The notes below the pieces were generated by a model, which saw only the letters and a list, made by a program, of their open reading frames with translations, searched no databases and was not told the origin of the DNA. DNA of 64,000 nt, taken from assembly GCA_031216915.1 (NCBI GenBank), contig CM062296.1:795001473-795065472 (forward strand), in the 5' to 3' direction. A program made the translations under genes and the position numbers. This stretch comes from Pictodentalium vernedei. Lineage: Eukaryota; Mollusca; Scaphopoda; Dentaliida; Dentaliidae. Shown piece after piece: positions 23,116 through 33,849 of this stretch. The number at the start of each line of letters is the position of its first letter. Positions within the stretch are counted from its first letter, which is position 1.

Positions 23116-23651
23116 TTCCCATATCTTTGACCACCCTCTACGGTTTTTGGTCTGTGAGTACATAGTCAATTATTGGCTCGTACCTTCACCAGGTCCATTT
23201 AGCCTTACACTTTGCATCGCTGCCCAATATCTTAAGACCCACTTCATTTGGAAATTCCAAGAGTTCCCTCCCATTGACATTGATGTTATCTTTGGACTCA
23301 CTTCATTTGTAAATTTCAAGAGTTTCCTCCCATTAACATTGATTTCTTGTACTGAATATAAAGCAGATAAAACCCCCAAGAAAGCGTCATCCCCACTTTC
23401 GCGTTAAAAATGAATCTGAAAGGATATATTTCAGATGAAACTATATTTCGCAGCAAATATCCATACTGAAACTTCTGTCATGTTGTCATGGTTATCTTCC
23501 TTCCATCTTCCTTATACCCCCAATCTTGAGGTCTCTCCTGGAGTCAAATTAAGACAACCTCCTTCATTGTATATAATGTCATGTTTTACGAAACCATTGT
23601 GGTTGGGAACGCTGTTCTTGGCGAGAAATGTATATGTTATAAGCTATTTCC
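23116..23651. other. Non-coding stretch with a short duplicated block
   Basis: No gene supported. A block of about 55-60 bp (CACTTCATTTGGAAATTCC...CCTCCCATTGACATTGAT) is repeated once between 23238 and 23345. A weak LINE-like reading on the minus strand is too uncertain to call. Confidence 0.45.
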
Positions 23652-24189
23652 AGGCCTGGCAATCTAGAAAATCAAGGAGTGCAAAACGGTTGCCCTCCTC
23701 AAGATTGCTTGGGAGTGCAATTGCACCTGAAATTTTCATTGCAAAAACGTGTATGCTACTTTGGTTATATTCAATTCAAGGTATTAAAATTTTCGACTGG
23801 CAAATTGTACTAAATTCCGCTACGAAGTGGAAAAATAGGCACACACATGTTCTCATTATTCAAAATGTTGCATTCAGTTCTTATGTGACTGTTTTCTACA
23901 CTCAAATGTATCGCAATGCGACACAGAATGGGTCATGAATTATTGCGAATCAATGAAACATTGACAAATCGTCCCCTGAGTTCCAATGTGTTCTCTGTGC
24001 CAGTAGGCACAGAGAACACATTGGAACTCAGGGGACGAAAAGATAATAGATTTTAAAGGCAGTCCCAAACAGGTCTGGCATTCCAGAAAATTAAGGGGTG
24101 CAAAAAATTGTCCTCCTCAGTTTTTTCTAGGCGTGCAGTAGGTGTGCTACACTCCTGCACTCCTAACGAATGCCAGGCCTGCTATTTCC
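23644..24189. mobile_element. hAT MITE (CAGGCCTGGCA ends) with perfect 8-bp target duplication
   Basis: The element is 23652-24181, 530 bp, starting CAGGCCTGGCA and ending TGCCAGGCCTG. The direct repeat CTATTTCC stands at 23644-23651 and 24182-24189, exactly the 8 bp made by hAT transposases. Subterminal blocks (CTGGCATTCCAGAAAATTAAG) are inverted copies of each other. No coding capacity. A palindrome (23971-24037) is nested inside. Confidence 0.93.
23971..24037. repeat. Perfect palindrome nested in hAT MITE
   Basis: GTCCCCTGAGTTCCAATGTG...TTCTCTGTGCC-AGTA-GGCACAGAGAA and its full inverse. One arm also occurs alone at about 7347-7370, so the palindrome is itself a dispersed repeat. Confidence 0.93.
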
Positions 24190-24716
24190 AGGCATGATTT
24201 CCTTTCAGAAAGAGTAGATTGTAGGTTGGCCTATCGATACGTCTGAACTGAAAGTCGTGGGAAGACTTTTGGTACGGGCTTCCGACGCTGGTGGAGTGAC
24301 AAGTGCGCGTAGATGCATTACTGACCAGGTTCCATTCATAAAAAAACCCTCTTGTTCCAGTTTTTTCCACCACTTTTTCCTGCATCATGATGGTCACGAT
24401 TATCTTTGGAGAAAAAATGCACCATGCACACAGAAACACAGGGAATAAATTATCCAAACTGTAAGGAAATAACTGAGTAGATAATGTCAAGACCATGCAG
24501 GAGAATGCTTCTCCTAGCATTTATATTAAAACATTTTCTTATCGCTTCGATCCGTCGACGCTCGCAGGGTCCGTAACGCCTGTACACCTCCCCCCCCCCC
24601 TCCCTCCCGGCTCCTCCTCGCTCTCCGCGGTCTGGGTGCAGCACGCTGCGCTGTATACCGAGGCGTTCAGCATTATCGACAACGAACTTGTCTGCCAACC
24701 CTAATTGTGTCGGCTA
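24190..24716. other. Non-coding stretch
   Basis: No gene is supported. A C-rich run lies at about 24588-24605. Confidence 0.4.
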
Positions 24717-24848
24717 CATATATTGGAGAGCATGACAGTTACTCGCTGTTGCTCAGTGGTTCTCCATCGGTTCTTGGGTTTCCACCATCCGTAAAATTGA
24801 ATTAAGCAAACTGAAAATGGGTGCTGAAAGTGTCGGTAAACCCCACTG
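24717..24848 (+). mobile_element. SINE 3' fragment, tail type 2
   Basis: GGAGAGCATGACAGTTACTCG...TCTCCATCGGTTCTTGGGTTTCC is the SINE body, and GCTGAAAGTGTCGGTAAACCCC the type 2 tail. The head is missing. Confidence 0.75.
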
Positions 24849-25021
24849 CAAGTGAAAGCTTATGCTTTCTTCCAGTGCATCCGTGAAGATAAACGCAGGA
24901 GCGCCCTTCCCTACAATACACAATGAGGTGTCAGTAACTCCACGCACTCCACGTTTTAGACAACACACAAAATATCGATAGTTCTAAAGTCTTGGAATGC
25001 CGCTAGTGCGCAACTCACTCA

Positions 25022-26014
25022 TTATATTATATCTCACGTGACCTTCTAGGCTCTTGATTGGACGAATGCTGCACCCCTATTTCGTGTAGTTTGCTTCCAC
25101 AGAACTGATCAGGCACTACACACAGGCACTACACGTTTTCTATTTTTAGCACACTACTATATCAGTTTTATTTTCATAGTGGGCGAATAAAACTAATCAG
25201 GCTAAATTTAAATATCGATTCACAGAGGCACAACATCCACAAAATGACCCGCAAAGAAATCTTTGTGGAAAAAAAATGTATCGTTTTTCCATTGTTGAAG
25301 TCACATTTTTCGAGGCGTTCATTTTATTCCTTGAGAAGATGATCCATATCTCGTTTCGAAGAGAATAATCCATACCTGGGCACAACATTCATGAGAACGC
25401 GTCTGGATATGAAAAATCGTTTGATTCGCTGCTCATATTATTTCGCTATTTAATTATATGTTTTGGGCAGTAAACGAATAAATAATGGAATTCATTTGAA
25501 TCTTCGGAGTTTTGTACCCCGTGCTGACCCATTCGGTAATGTATATGTGTGACAAATGTGTGGAAATTATCAAACTGCGTTGTCAAATTTCGAAAATTTT
25601 AGTTTTCATTCGCGAGTTGCGCGATTCTAGAATACACAGTTCCGTTTGGGGGAAATGTTTTGTTTACCCTTGCCGACCGATTCAAAATCTGTCTTCTGCT
25701 CATATCAATAATCCAAGTTAGCCGTGTTTTGGAAGAAGAAAATGTTTTTTAAAAACTACATGGTATTTTTTTCTATATAACGCTGGTTGGTAGGGCTGCT
25801 ACCTTGGTAATAGATTAACAAATCGGACAGATGTTTTTTTCTTGATGGGTGTTCGATATAATATAAGGATTGGTGCATGTCTTGTCGTTGACTATGCCCA
25901 TATAGTGCCCAGTGAGGTGGTGTAGTTCCCTCTGCTTCGCGGCGGGAACTACACCACCTCACTGGGCACTATATGGGCGTAGTCAACTCCAAGCCATGCA
26001 CTATTCCTTAAATA
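25022..26014 (+). mobile_element. Dispersed repeat E, copy 1, with 147-bp terminal palindrome
   Basis: About 990 bp match 47332-48318 in the opposite orientation, with high similarity end to end (from TTATATTATATCTCACGTGAC to ACTATTCCTTAAATAG). One end is a 147-bp palindrome (25864-26010) with the arm TAGTGCCCAGTGAGGTGG and the centre TCTGCTTCGCGGCG. Both copies share a short open frame (MYMCDKCVEIIKLRCQISK), but nothing shows that it is used. No transposase, and no target duplication that I can define. I do not know its class. Confidence 0.88.
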
Positions 26015-26039
26015 GTTCACCGAGTCTTCACCAACACTT

Positions 26040-26190
26040 GAAGTGCACTACTTATATTTGGAACGTTATTGCGAATATTCACAATGTTATTGCGACTATT
26101 CACAAATATGTTGCGAATATTCACACATGTATTGCGAATATTTCCTAATATATTGCAAATATTCGCAAATGTTTCATGATTATGCGAGAA
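26040..26190. repeat. Minisatellite, about 24-bp units
   Basis: Units of the type TATTGCGAATATTCACAAATG recur about six times with point changes. It gives an Asn-Ile-Arg-Asn-rich frame on the minus strand that I regard as an artefact. Confidence 0.85.
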
Positions 26191-26834
26191 GTGATTGAGA
26201 ATATTTGCGTATCTATTTGTAGATTTTCGAGAAACAAACAAAAAAAATTCACTAAAAATAGAAATAACTTCTTTTGTGACTAAAAAAAAATAAAGGAACA
26301 AAATATTGTACTGAAGCAAGAAATCAACTATTTTGAGCACCAATGAGCACCAAAAAATCAAGGCGTACTATGAACAGAAATAATGCATTTCGAGAATAAA
26401 AATAAAAAAATGAAATGAAATGTTTACTACAAATACAAATAATCAGTTTTTGGAAATCAAAACAAACAAAACTAAAATATATAATTTTCATTTTTGGAAC
26501 CATCCAGAGGAATAGTGTCGCCTGCTGCCTTTCAAACTGTATACATGTAAAACCATTTTGGAAATGGATTGTTTGGTTGAAAAATTGTTGGAGAGCCAAA
26601 CAACAATGCACCATGGGAATTTCAAGGTAGAGTTATCCTGCTGTTCATCTGAAGCCAGAATCTTACTTTGATAAGCTATAAAGATGTACATTAATACTTC
26701 CCTCAGGTCCTCAAAGTCTATGCATTAACTGCAAGTGGAGCCCATTTGCCTTAATTTAGATACTTAGTAATTGTGAAGCAACGGGGCATTGAAGGTTGGT
26801 CCGTAATTGTTCATTCCAAACGTTTCGAATCATT
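26191..26834. other. Non-coding stretch, A-rich
   Basis: Nothing recognisable. Confidence 0.45.
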
Positions 26835-27156
26835 GCTTAGCATATTGGACTGGAAGGTTGACAGTTTGGCGGTCGTCCCCGTCATCTGCTTTGCTTCATT
26901 TGAGAAGAAACTTAATCCCAACCTATCTGCTTGATGTACGGTGCACGGTTTGCTAAGGCGTACTGCACGTCGATAACTTACTTCCATTCAACAACTGGCA
27001 ACCCAACTTGTGCCGGGTTAGTAAGCGGAGAGCCTGACATTTACTTGCCGCTTCTCGATGGTTCTCACTTGATCCCTCGGGTGTCGTCTCCCCGTATACT
27101 GCATGAAGCGAATTGAAACTGGCCGCAAAAAAATATCGTTAAAACCCAATAAACAT
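26835..27156 (+). mobile_element. Old SINE copy, tail type 2
   Basis: A decayed copy: B-box region lost, but GGCGTACTGCACGTCGATAA, GGAGAGCCTGACATTTACT, CTCGATGGTTCTCACTTG and the tail AAAATATCGTTAAAACCCAATAAAC are in the SINE order. Repeat G starts immediately after its tail. Confidence 0.7.
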
Positions 27157-27157
27157 A

Positions 27158-27725
27158 TAGAATATACCCATAGTAGCTTGGTGTACCAAACGTTCACCAC
27201 GAGTGGTGAAGTGGTGTTAACCGCGAGCTTTCCACATTATTAAGAGTCGCTATTAACTTTTCCCGATTTTAGTGAGTAGCAGCCGTACAAACGAGCGAAT
27301 TTGTTTTTGTTTACATGAGCATCGGTGGGCGGTACTTCCGCTGTCAATTTTATCGCCGAAACGAAACGAAATAATAATAACATAATAACATACTATTTTG
27401 AGTTATGGATGCTTTATTAACATGAGACAATGTATGTTTGTTAATGTTTGGTGTCTTATGGGGTAAACTCATTTAAAAACGTAATTAATAATTGTCACTT
27501 TCATTTCACTCTGCGCGAGGCGACGTGCGATAAATGTAGACCAGTTCGCTTCAGGTCGACGTCACCAAAGGTCAATTGGATGTAGTTCCACTGTAGGTAT
27601 AAATTTTAACTATTGAAATCCCCTTGCTGGTGTGTTCACCACGGTTGGTGTGTAACGCTAAACTTTATGTCATAGGCTTTTCATATATAGTAGAATATGT
27701 AATCATGGTATAAAATCGATGGTGT
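27158..27725 (-). mobile_element. Dispersed repeat G, copy 2
   Basis: Inverse of 16235-16842. The palindromic end survives only partly (GTAGCTTGGTGTACCAAACG, CACCACGAGTGGTG, then altered). Confidence 0.82.
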
Positions 27726-28487
27726 ATACTGGTACGTCTGTGCAACGATAAGCCGTATGATTCCGTGTTTTATTGCTGAAAATATTAACCTCTATACCGT
27801 CTACGAATGTCTATACGGAATAATGTCAACTAGTATAAATGCAGAACTTTTCCTTTTAACGACTTCTTCGTATTATCCGGACACGTACTGTTGGATACAG
27901 GGGTGTGTTCATTGAACACCCTGTTCATTCCCCACATGTTAGAGGCCACGAGAAAATCTGTAAATGTACCGAATTTCCATGCTCTGACAAAGTATGTGCA
28001 GACCTCTGCGACCACCGTATGTAACTACAGTGTGCGCCGAATGAATAATATTGTTTGGAGAATACAGGGGACGATTGGTTAGGGGATCACCACTTCTATG
28101 TGCAATACTGTTAGTTGAGGTATTATTCTCAGAACTCTGGGTTGGCAAAAATGGGACATTTGTTGTGCATGTCGGCAGCATGCTGGTTGGTACCCATGAG
28201 TTACCTTCAGTTAAACTTTTTTATGAAATCTGCGAAGGTTTGACATTTTCCAACAAATGTACTACAAATGTTATCTGTCTCTCGGTCATTGTTGCGGGTG
28301 AAGTAGAACGATTGGGAACAGTATGAGATACTGAAAGATCTATATTCCGAGGAAGTCATACGCAATAGTCCCCTCCCTTCTCTTCCCGACATCTCAGCTG
28401 ACGAAGATCCTAGCCATCGGTCCTTTATAATGAAAGTGAACTGTTTGCCAAGGTAGTATGTCGGTTTCTGTGCAGTGCTGTAATTCG
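27726..28487. other. Non-coding stretch
   Basis: No gene or repeat recognised. Confidence 0.4.
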
Positions 28488-29072
28488 TATATTATTAGTT
28501 ACACAGTTTGTTGGGGGCCTAATATGGTATATATGGTGTCAGTTAATTCCATATTGGACTCGAGCGAAGCTCGAGTGCAATATGGAATTAACTGACACCA
28601 TATATACCATATTAAGCCACCAACAAACTGTGTAACGAATATATCTTACCGACTGCAGCATCGATGTACAGAACTAATAACAACAACGATCTAAAAAAAT
28701 GAGAGAATTCTCACAATGTGTTCACGTGTCTTTGCCTTGTTACAATTTATGGGAGAGTGCTGTAACAAGGCAAATTCATACATACCAAACAGTTTCATTT
28801 CGAAGGTAACATGACACACATCCACAGAAAATGAAGCCCTTTAAGTTGCCTAACCTGCACTTCAGACCAAATATGGGCTTCCAACACTCAGTATTTCAAC
28901 TTGAAGCGTTTATCGGCTGCCGCCGTTTTGAATAATCAATGAACAAAGGGGAGATTACCCATAGCTGTCGGCGTATATTGATGTTGTCAGGCAGTATATG
29001 GTTTTATATGCAGTCTGCATGTGACGTCTTCGAACCAATTAAATTCCCAGATACTTGTAGGAGGTAAGATAT
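28488..29072 (+). mobile_element. Dispersed repeat F, copy 1, with terminal palindrome
   Basis: It starts with a palindrome at 28497-28635 (CACAGTTTGTTGG...GTGTCAGTTAATTCCATATTG around CTCGAGCGAAGCTCGAG). The body resembles 45317-45845 in the opposite orientation (AGATACTTGTAG, ATGGTTTTATATGCAGTCTG, GTAACATGACACACATCCAC). The inner GAGAGTGCC palindrome has lost one arm here (TGGGAGAGTGC-TGTAACAAGG). Confidence 0.85.
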
Positions 29073-29589
29073 AGAAAGTTACCAAGACGGGTAGCCGGCG
29101 GAACAGCCGGGGAGTCGCTTAAATACAGTGTGAGAATTTTCCACTGTAAACGCTTCTTCAAAGAGATGGATCGAGTGTGAAAGTTCATAAGACATTCATT
29201 TTCCAGAAAAATCAGGTGAATTGCTCGGTGACTTCGCGGAGTGATACGGGATGAAAGAAGCGGGATAATTCGCGGTTGACAAGAGGAAGTACCCTTTTCA
29301 CGCTCCATGTTTTCAGGTAAAGCAGTAGAGACTGGGGAGAAGAAGATAATTTGGGATATTTGAAAAAGAGCTGTGATATGTTTTGAGCCAAAATAAAATG
29401 TCCAAAACCGTGAAATGTGCTTGTCGCCGTAAGTTTACCAAAAAATGTAGATAATAATTGATGTTATTCATTGATGGACTGGCAATAATTTGATGTTATT
29501 CATTGATGGGCTCCAGTCCACATGTAGTCCAAGGTTTGGACTTTGATAGAAATTGAAATTATGATATATTTTTTATGATTTATTTTCTA
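29073..29589. other. Non-coding stretch
   Basis: No gene. A short block, TTGATGTTATTCATTGATGG, occurs twice at about 29458-29510. Confidence 0.45.
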
Positions 29590-30210
29590 CGTTTCGGTAG
29601 AAAATGTTTTTGCCATTGCCGTTTTTCGTACCTGAACCCCCTCCCTCCTCCCCCCCCCCCCCACACCACACACACATCGTTGTGGTGACTTTTCTTCTGC
29701 TCTCGGTGACAAACCTTGTCAACCTTGATTATTGCCAGTCAGTTTAACTAGTTCCTAATCTCAACACTTTGTTGAAATCAAATTTGTGTGTTTTTTATCA
29801 TGTTTGAAACCCATCAAGGTTCAATAAATATATATTTTCAAGAAAACAATATTTCGGCGACATATTACAAGAATAAAGAAAAAAACGTTTCAGTAGAAAA
29901 TGTTTTTGCCATTGCGTTTTTTCGTACCTGAACCCCCCCCCCCACCCCCCACCCCCCCCCCCCCACACACACACATCATTGTGGGGACTTTTCTTCTGCT
30001 CTCGGTGACAAACAATGAAAGACAAGTCCCCACAAAATCGGGAAGACAAACCCTAACTCATTGTTTTCTTTGTGAGGACATAGCGAAAACAAGGGAAATC
30101 CTAGTGGGTGTCGCAAACACTATCGTCTAGCTTATAACAAAATCGGGAATACAGTCCACCCCCCCCCCCCCCCCCCCCGCCACACACACACACACACACA
30201 AACACACACC
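29590..30210. repeat. Tandem duplication of about 296 bp with poly-C/CA tracts
   Basis: CGTTTCGGTAGAAAATGTTT...GTACCTGAACCCCC at 29590 recurs at 29886, each followed by a C-run, (CA)n and TTTTCTTCTGCTCTCGGTG. A third, partial unit with C-run and (CA)n starts near 30150. The unit is about 296 bp. Confidence 0.85.
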
Positions 30211-31212
30211 TTGTGGGAACCCATACACTATTGTACTCTACGTTCTCACAAAATCGGGAAGACATCAACGTCTCAAACACGTGCACTCTCACACATATAC
30301 CGCTCATCCCGCTTCACATCCCCCCCCCCTCCCCACCCCTCTCCAGTGCTAGAGAGCCTGAAACACATCAACAGGATTTGTTTATTTTCTCCAGAAATGA
30401 TGTGCGTAGTAGATTCGGCTATTGTGTGAGAGATGGTCCAAGAAAACGCACAGAAAGGTTTTGTGTATACTGCGTCTGTGAAGAAGGATGTTCACACCAT
30501 CAGCGCAGATCAAACACTTTTTGTTTTGTTTTGTAATACGTCGTGTTTAAGTTGTAAATGGATTTCCAAGTACAGTTCTCCTTTTCTGTACATGGAACAA
30601 TGGGATGTATTAGATTTATGAGTCGATAAAACATACTTGACAATTTTACATTTTAAACATGGTTCCCCGTCAAAAGGAGTGGACTTAATCGATTTGAAAA
30701 GAATGTCATTAGACCGAGCTTTCCCTTTGATCATTTTATCAAATTCGTCATGTTTATAAATAATAAATTGCCCAACGGACGTCATTTCTCCAGCCCAGCT
30801 ACAAATAGATTGTTCAAGGGTTTGTCAGTATTATAAAGCTGTCATTATTAAAACCCTTTGAACTCTAGTGGTATCTTCCATGCCATTTCAATGGCAGCAA
30901 TTAGAAGAGTCCATATTCATTATTTGGGGTAGACCAGTCAATATTTTCAACGTGCAGCCCCGAATATTGATTGGTCTACTCCACACATTTACTGAACAGT
31001 CACCCTGTATAATGACGTTATGACGTATCATGTTCCTGGCCGGAAAAGCGGCCGCTAGGGTTTAAATTGTTAATCAATACAGACAGCCGATTAATATCTA
31101 CGATTTAACCCCTAACCTTATATTGCCAACATACCTGCGATGCTACTAATAACTTTTTGTACAAGGGTGAAAACAAACACACAGGGACGTGGCGACAGGG
31201 TGGGGGGTACCG
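30211..31212. other. Non-coding stretch with a hairpin
   Basis: No gene. A hairpin with a stem of about 17 bp lies at 30929-30981 (GTAGACCAGTCAATATT and inverse). The block GGGACGTGGCGACAGGGTGGGGG at about 31184 repeats at 31599. Confidence 0.5.
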
Positions 31213-31240
31213 CGATGACATGGTATCAGCAGATAGTTTC

Positions 31241-31357
31241 TTAACCCTTTACCTAACATGAAAAGCAGACGACACTTGCAAAAAAAATTCTTGAATAACT
31301 AATTTTTTTCATTTTTTGTCTCAAAAACATAGGTTATGACCCCTCGTTGGAACGAGC
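31241..31357. mobile_element. piggyBac-type MITE, left half only
   Basis: TTAA-CCCTTTACCTAACATG to the hairpin tip GGAACGAGCTCG, where it stops abruptly and joins CTCTCAGAATT. The full version is at 33435-33685. Confidence 0.9.
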
Positions 31358-31382
31358 TCGACTCTCAGAATTAAAAAAAAAA

Positions 31383-31511
31383 CCCTTATAAAAAGTACTA
31401 TGGTAAACCATGGTAAATCCCAAAATACCCTGGTAATACCATGGTATACCATGGTATTACCAGGGTATTTTGGGATTTACCATGGTTTATCATGGTGCTT
31501 TTTTATAAGGG
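31383..31511. mobile_element. Palindromic MITE, CCCTTATAAAAA ends, copy 1
   Basis: A 129-bp near-perfect palindrome: CCCTTATAAAAAGTACTATG ... GGTAATACCATGGTATACC ... TTTTTTATAAGGG. A second copy is at 33721-33849 as part of the duplicated block. Family unknown to me. Confidence 0.88.
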
Positions 31512-31595
31512 AAGAGCCTAAGAACCGAACACCAAGATGATCTTCAAACCTTGTCATTATCTATTAATGCCTATATTCGTGATAGCAATGTGATA

Positions 31596-32344
31596 GCAGG
31601 GACGTGGCGACGGAGTGGGGGTATACCCCCCCCCCCCCCCCGCGCCCAATCCTGGCCAAAATTTCCTTTTGTTGGAAATTCGGAGGGCAAGTCATGTGTA
31701 GTTGGAAATTCCATCTACCTGGATTTTAGAGCTTGTTTAGTGATGCTGATGTCTCCTTTACTTCCCAAAATCCCAACTCGGTTTCAACTCGGCAGAAATT
31801 CCAACTGTTACTATTTACAACTACAGTGTACGCAATACCGAGCTTCATAAGTATGCATGATGTCAATCGGTACGAGATTTCTATAGTACGTTACTTATCG
31901 TAATAAAAAAAATCCTCGAAATGCACTTCTAGAAAATCGCAACATGTAAAATCGTTATCCTGAGTTAATTCCATCATTAACAGTTACAAAATGATAAAAC
32001 ATCGAAAATTGATCATTCCTGCATAAGATCTGATTTAATGTTAGGGAAGTATGGATTGCTCAAAGTTCTCAGCTTGAGCATTTGTTTAGCACATATTCAA
32101 CTCCCAGAATAATACCAAATAATAATAACAACCTGATAATTCTATTTTTAATGTGTTGGCATTTCAGTTACTAGAATCAATTTTATGCTCCCTTTCATGG
32201 CTTCATTTTCAATTTTTTTTCTCGGTAGTGAATTTCCAACTGGGGGAGGGACCCGGAGGGGGTCACCCCATCCCCCCTAGTTGGAAATTCAGTACCCTAC
32301 CCCCCCCCCCCCCCCCATTCTGACACCTCTAGTAACGTCTCTGC
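31596..32344. mobile_element. Possible MITE with GCAGGGACGT/ACGTCTCTGC ends
   Basis: It begins GCAGGGACGTGGCGAC and ends TAACGTCTCTGC, weakly inverted. C-runs lie just inside both ends (31626-31641 and 32300-32317), and TTGGAAATTC is repeated several times inside. A truncated copy is at 33930-34290. Boundaries are tentative. Confidence 0.45.
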
Positions 32345-32676
32345 AAGCACGCCTCATGTTCTCTTGGGCTGTGAGGTAGCAAAAAAAATCCAGATTTCGA
32401 GCCCAATCTTGAAATGACGTATAATGTTTTTTCTTCTTTGGATTCTGATAGTTCAGTGCCAATATGTTAAGAAACTATGGGGTGAAACCGTGTCATCGTT
32501 GGTTCTCTTTCTGTGGCACAAGGCTTAAACAGTGTTCAAGAAATGTAACATGTTTCAGATGTAATAGAACTCCTTGTCTTTTGGGGAGGGGTTTACATAT
32601 CTGGATGTAAGTCTTTTAACTTATGTCTCTGAACCTAAGAGGCTGGCGTATTGGTAGACGAACAGGTTTTGTTGCA
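32345..32676. other. Non-coding stretch
   Basis: Nothing recognisable. Confidence 0.4.
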
Positions 32677-32941
32677 TTAACCCTTTACCCAATGAATCGC
32701 CCGCTTCCGCCCTCGTCCGCCCGCATCCGCCCGTCTAATATGCAAATTCAGCAGTTGAAAAAATATTATTTTTCAAAACATTTCAGCAAAACCATATCAT
32801 GTGACCCCTCGTTGGAACGAGCTCGTTTCAATGAGGGGTCATATGATATGGTTTTGGTGAAATTGTTTTAAAAAATTGAAAAAATGATATTTAAAATTAT
32901 AAATTTAGATATCATGGCGTCTGCGTTGGGTAAAGGGTTAA
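32677..32941. mobile_element. piggyBac-type MITE, second subfamily, intact TTAA sites
   Basis: The element is 32681-32937 with TTAA on both sides. Ends CCCTTTACCCAATG and GTTGGGTAAAGGG. The interior differs from the other copies (ATATCATGTGACCCCTCG...GAGGGGTCATATGATATGG), so it is a distinct subfamily; 59285-59425 looks like a decayed relative. Confidence 0.93.
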
Positions 32942-33263
32942 ATAATCAGGTCGGCATTCCCTTTAATTTCGTCCTCAAGAGTGTCCTGAAAATTATCAAC
33001 ATATACCTTGCTATGTCTGAAAAATTTCTAACCCCTTGTTTGGCCCGATTCTATCAATTTTTCCTTCCTTGTCCCCCAATTGAATTGTTGTTTCAGAAAG
33101 CACTGTGCAGTTCCATATCTAATCAAAAGTGTTTTACATGTATGCTTCGCATCAGTTACAGCTGAAAACTCAATAAAAGATAAAAGAATGCAACACAATG
33201 GTTGAATGTTTAAGTTTTAAAGGCGATTTTAAACATTTAATGAAAATTCACCATAATACCATA
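32942..33263. other. Non-coding stretch
   Basis: On the minus strand a short coding-like run (SKVYVDNFQDTLEDEIKG, about 33015-32960) is visible but belongs to nothing I know. Confidence 0.3.
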
Positions 33264-33266
33264 CAT

Positions 33267-33325
<59 letters not shown>

Positions 33326-33372
33326 TTGGGGTTTGACGACACTTTCGACAGGCGGTGTCACCTCCTGTGGGA
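33264..33372 (-). mobile_element. SINE 3' fragment, tail type 2
   Basis: A long (TTTA)n tract, then GGGGTTTGACGACACTTTCG-ACAG on the plus strand, i.e. the inverse of the type 2 SINE tail. Only about 100 bp remain. Confidence 0.8.
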
Positions 33373-33434
33373 ACAGCATAAAGTGTCAATATATGAAAAT
33401 GTCCAACGATGACATGGTATCAGCAGATAGTTTC

Positions 33435-33685
33435 TTAACCCTTTACCTAACATGAAAAGCAGACGACACTTGCAAAAAAAATTCTTGAATAACTAATTTT
33501 TTTCATTTTTTGTCTCAAAAACATAGGTTATGACCCCTCGTTGGAACGAGCTCGACGAGCTCGTTCCAACGAGGGGTCATAACCTATGTTTTTGAGACAA
33601 AAAATGAAAATATTTTGAAAATTAAGTGGCGATTTTTGAGAATAGCGCTGGCCGGTTTTGGCCGTTACGTTGGGTAAAGGGATAA
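33435..33685. mobile_element. piggyBac-type MITE, complete
   Basis: The element is 33439-33681. Ends CCCTTTACCTAACATG and GTTGGGTAAAGGG; left TTAA intact, right changed to ATAA. Full hairpin GGAACGAGCTC-GACGAGCTCGTTCC. Confidence 0.93.
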
Positions 33686-33720
33686 CATATTGATCCTGAC
33701 TCTCAGAATTCAAAGAAAAC

Positions 33721-33849
33721 CCCTTATAAAAAGTACTATGGTAAACCATGGTAAATCCCAAAATACCCTGGTAATACCATGGTATACCATGGTATTACCA
33801 GGGTATTTTGGGATTTACCATGGTTTATCATGGTACTTTTTTATAAGGG
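33721..33849. mobile_element. Palindromic MITE, CCCTTATAAAAA ends, copy 2
   Basis: Same as 31383-31511 with few changes; it was probably copied with the surrounding block. Confidence 0.88.

Larger units (their letters stand above)
31213..31948 (+). repeat. Direct duplication, copy 1
   Basis: Nearly identical to 33407-34290, starting CGATGACATGGTATCAGCAG and running to CTAGAAAATCGCAACATG. It carries half a piggyBac-type MITE, a CCATGG palindrome and the first part of a GGGACGTGGCGAC repeat. Compared with copy 2 it lacks about 147 bp (one arm of the MITE hairpin and flank). Confidence 0.9.

Noticed and set aside
25864-26010. Repeat E as a Helitron with its 3' hairpin
   Set aside because: The hairpin is far longer than Helitron end hairpins, and no clear TC...CTRR ends or A/T insertion site could be shown.
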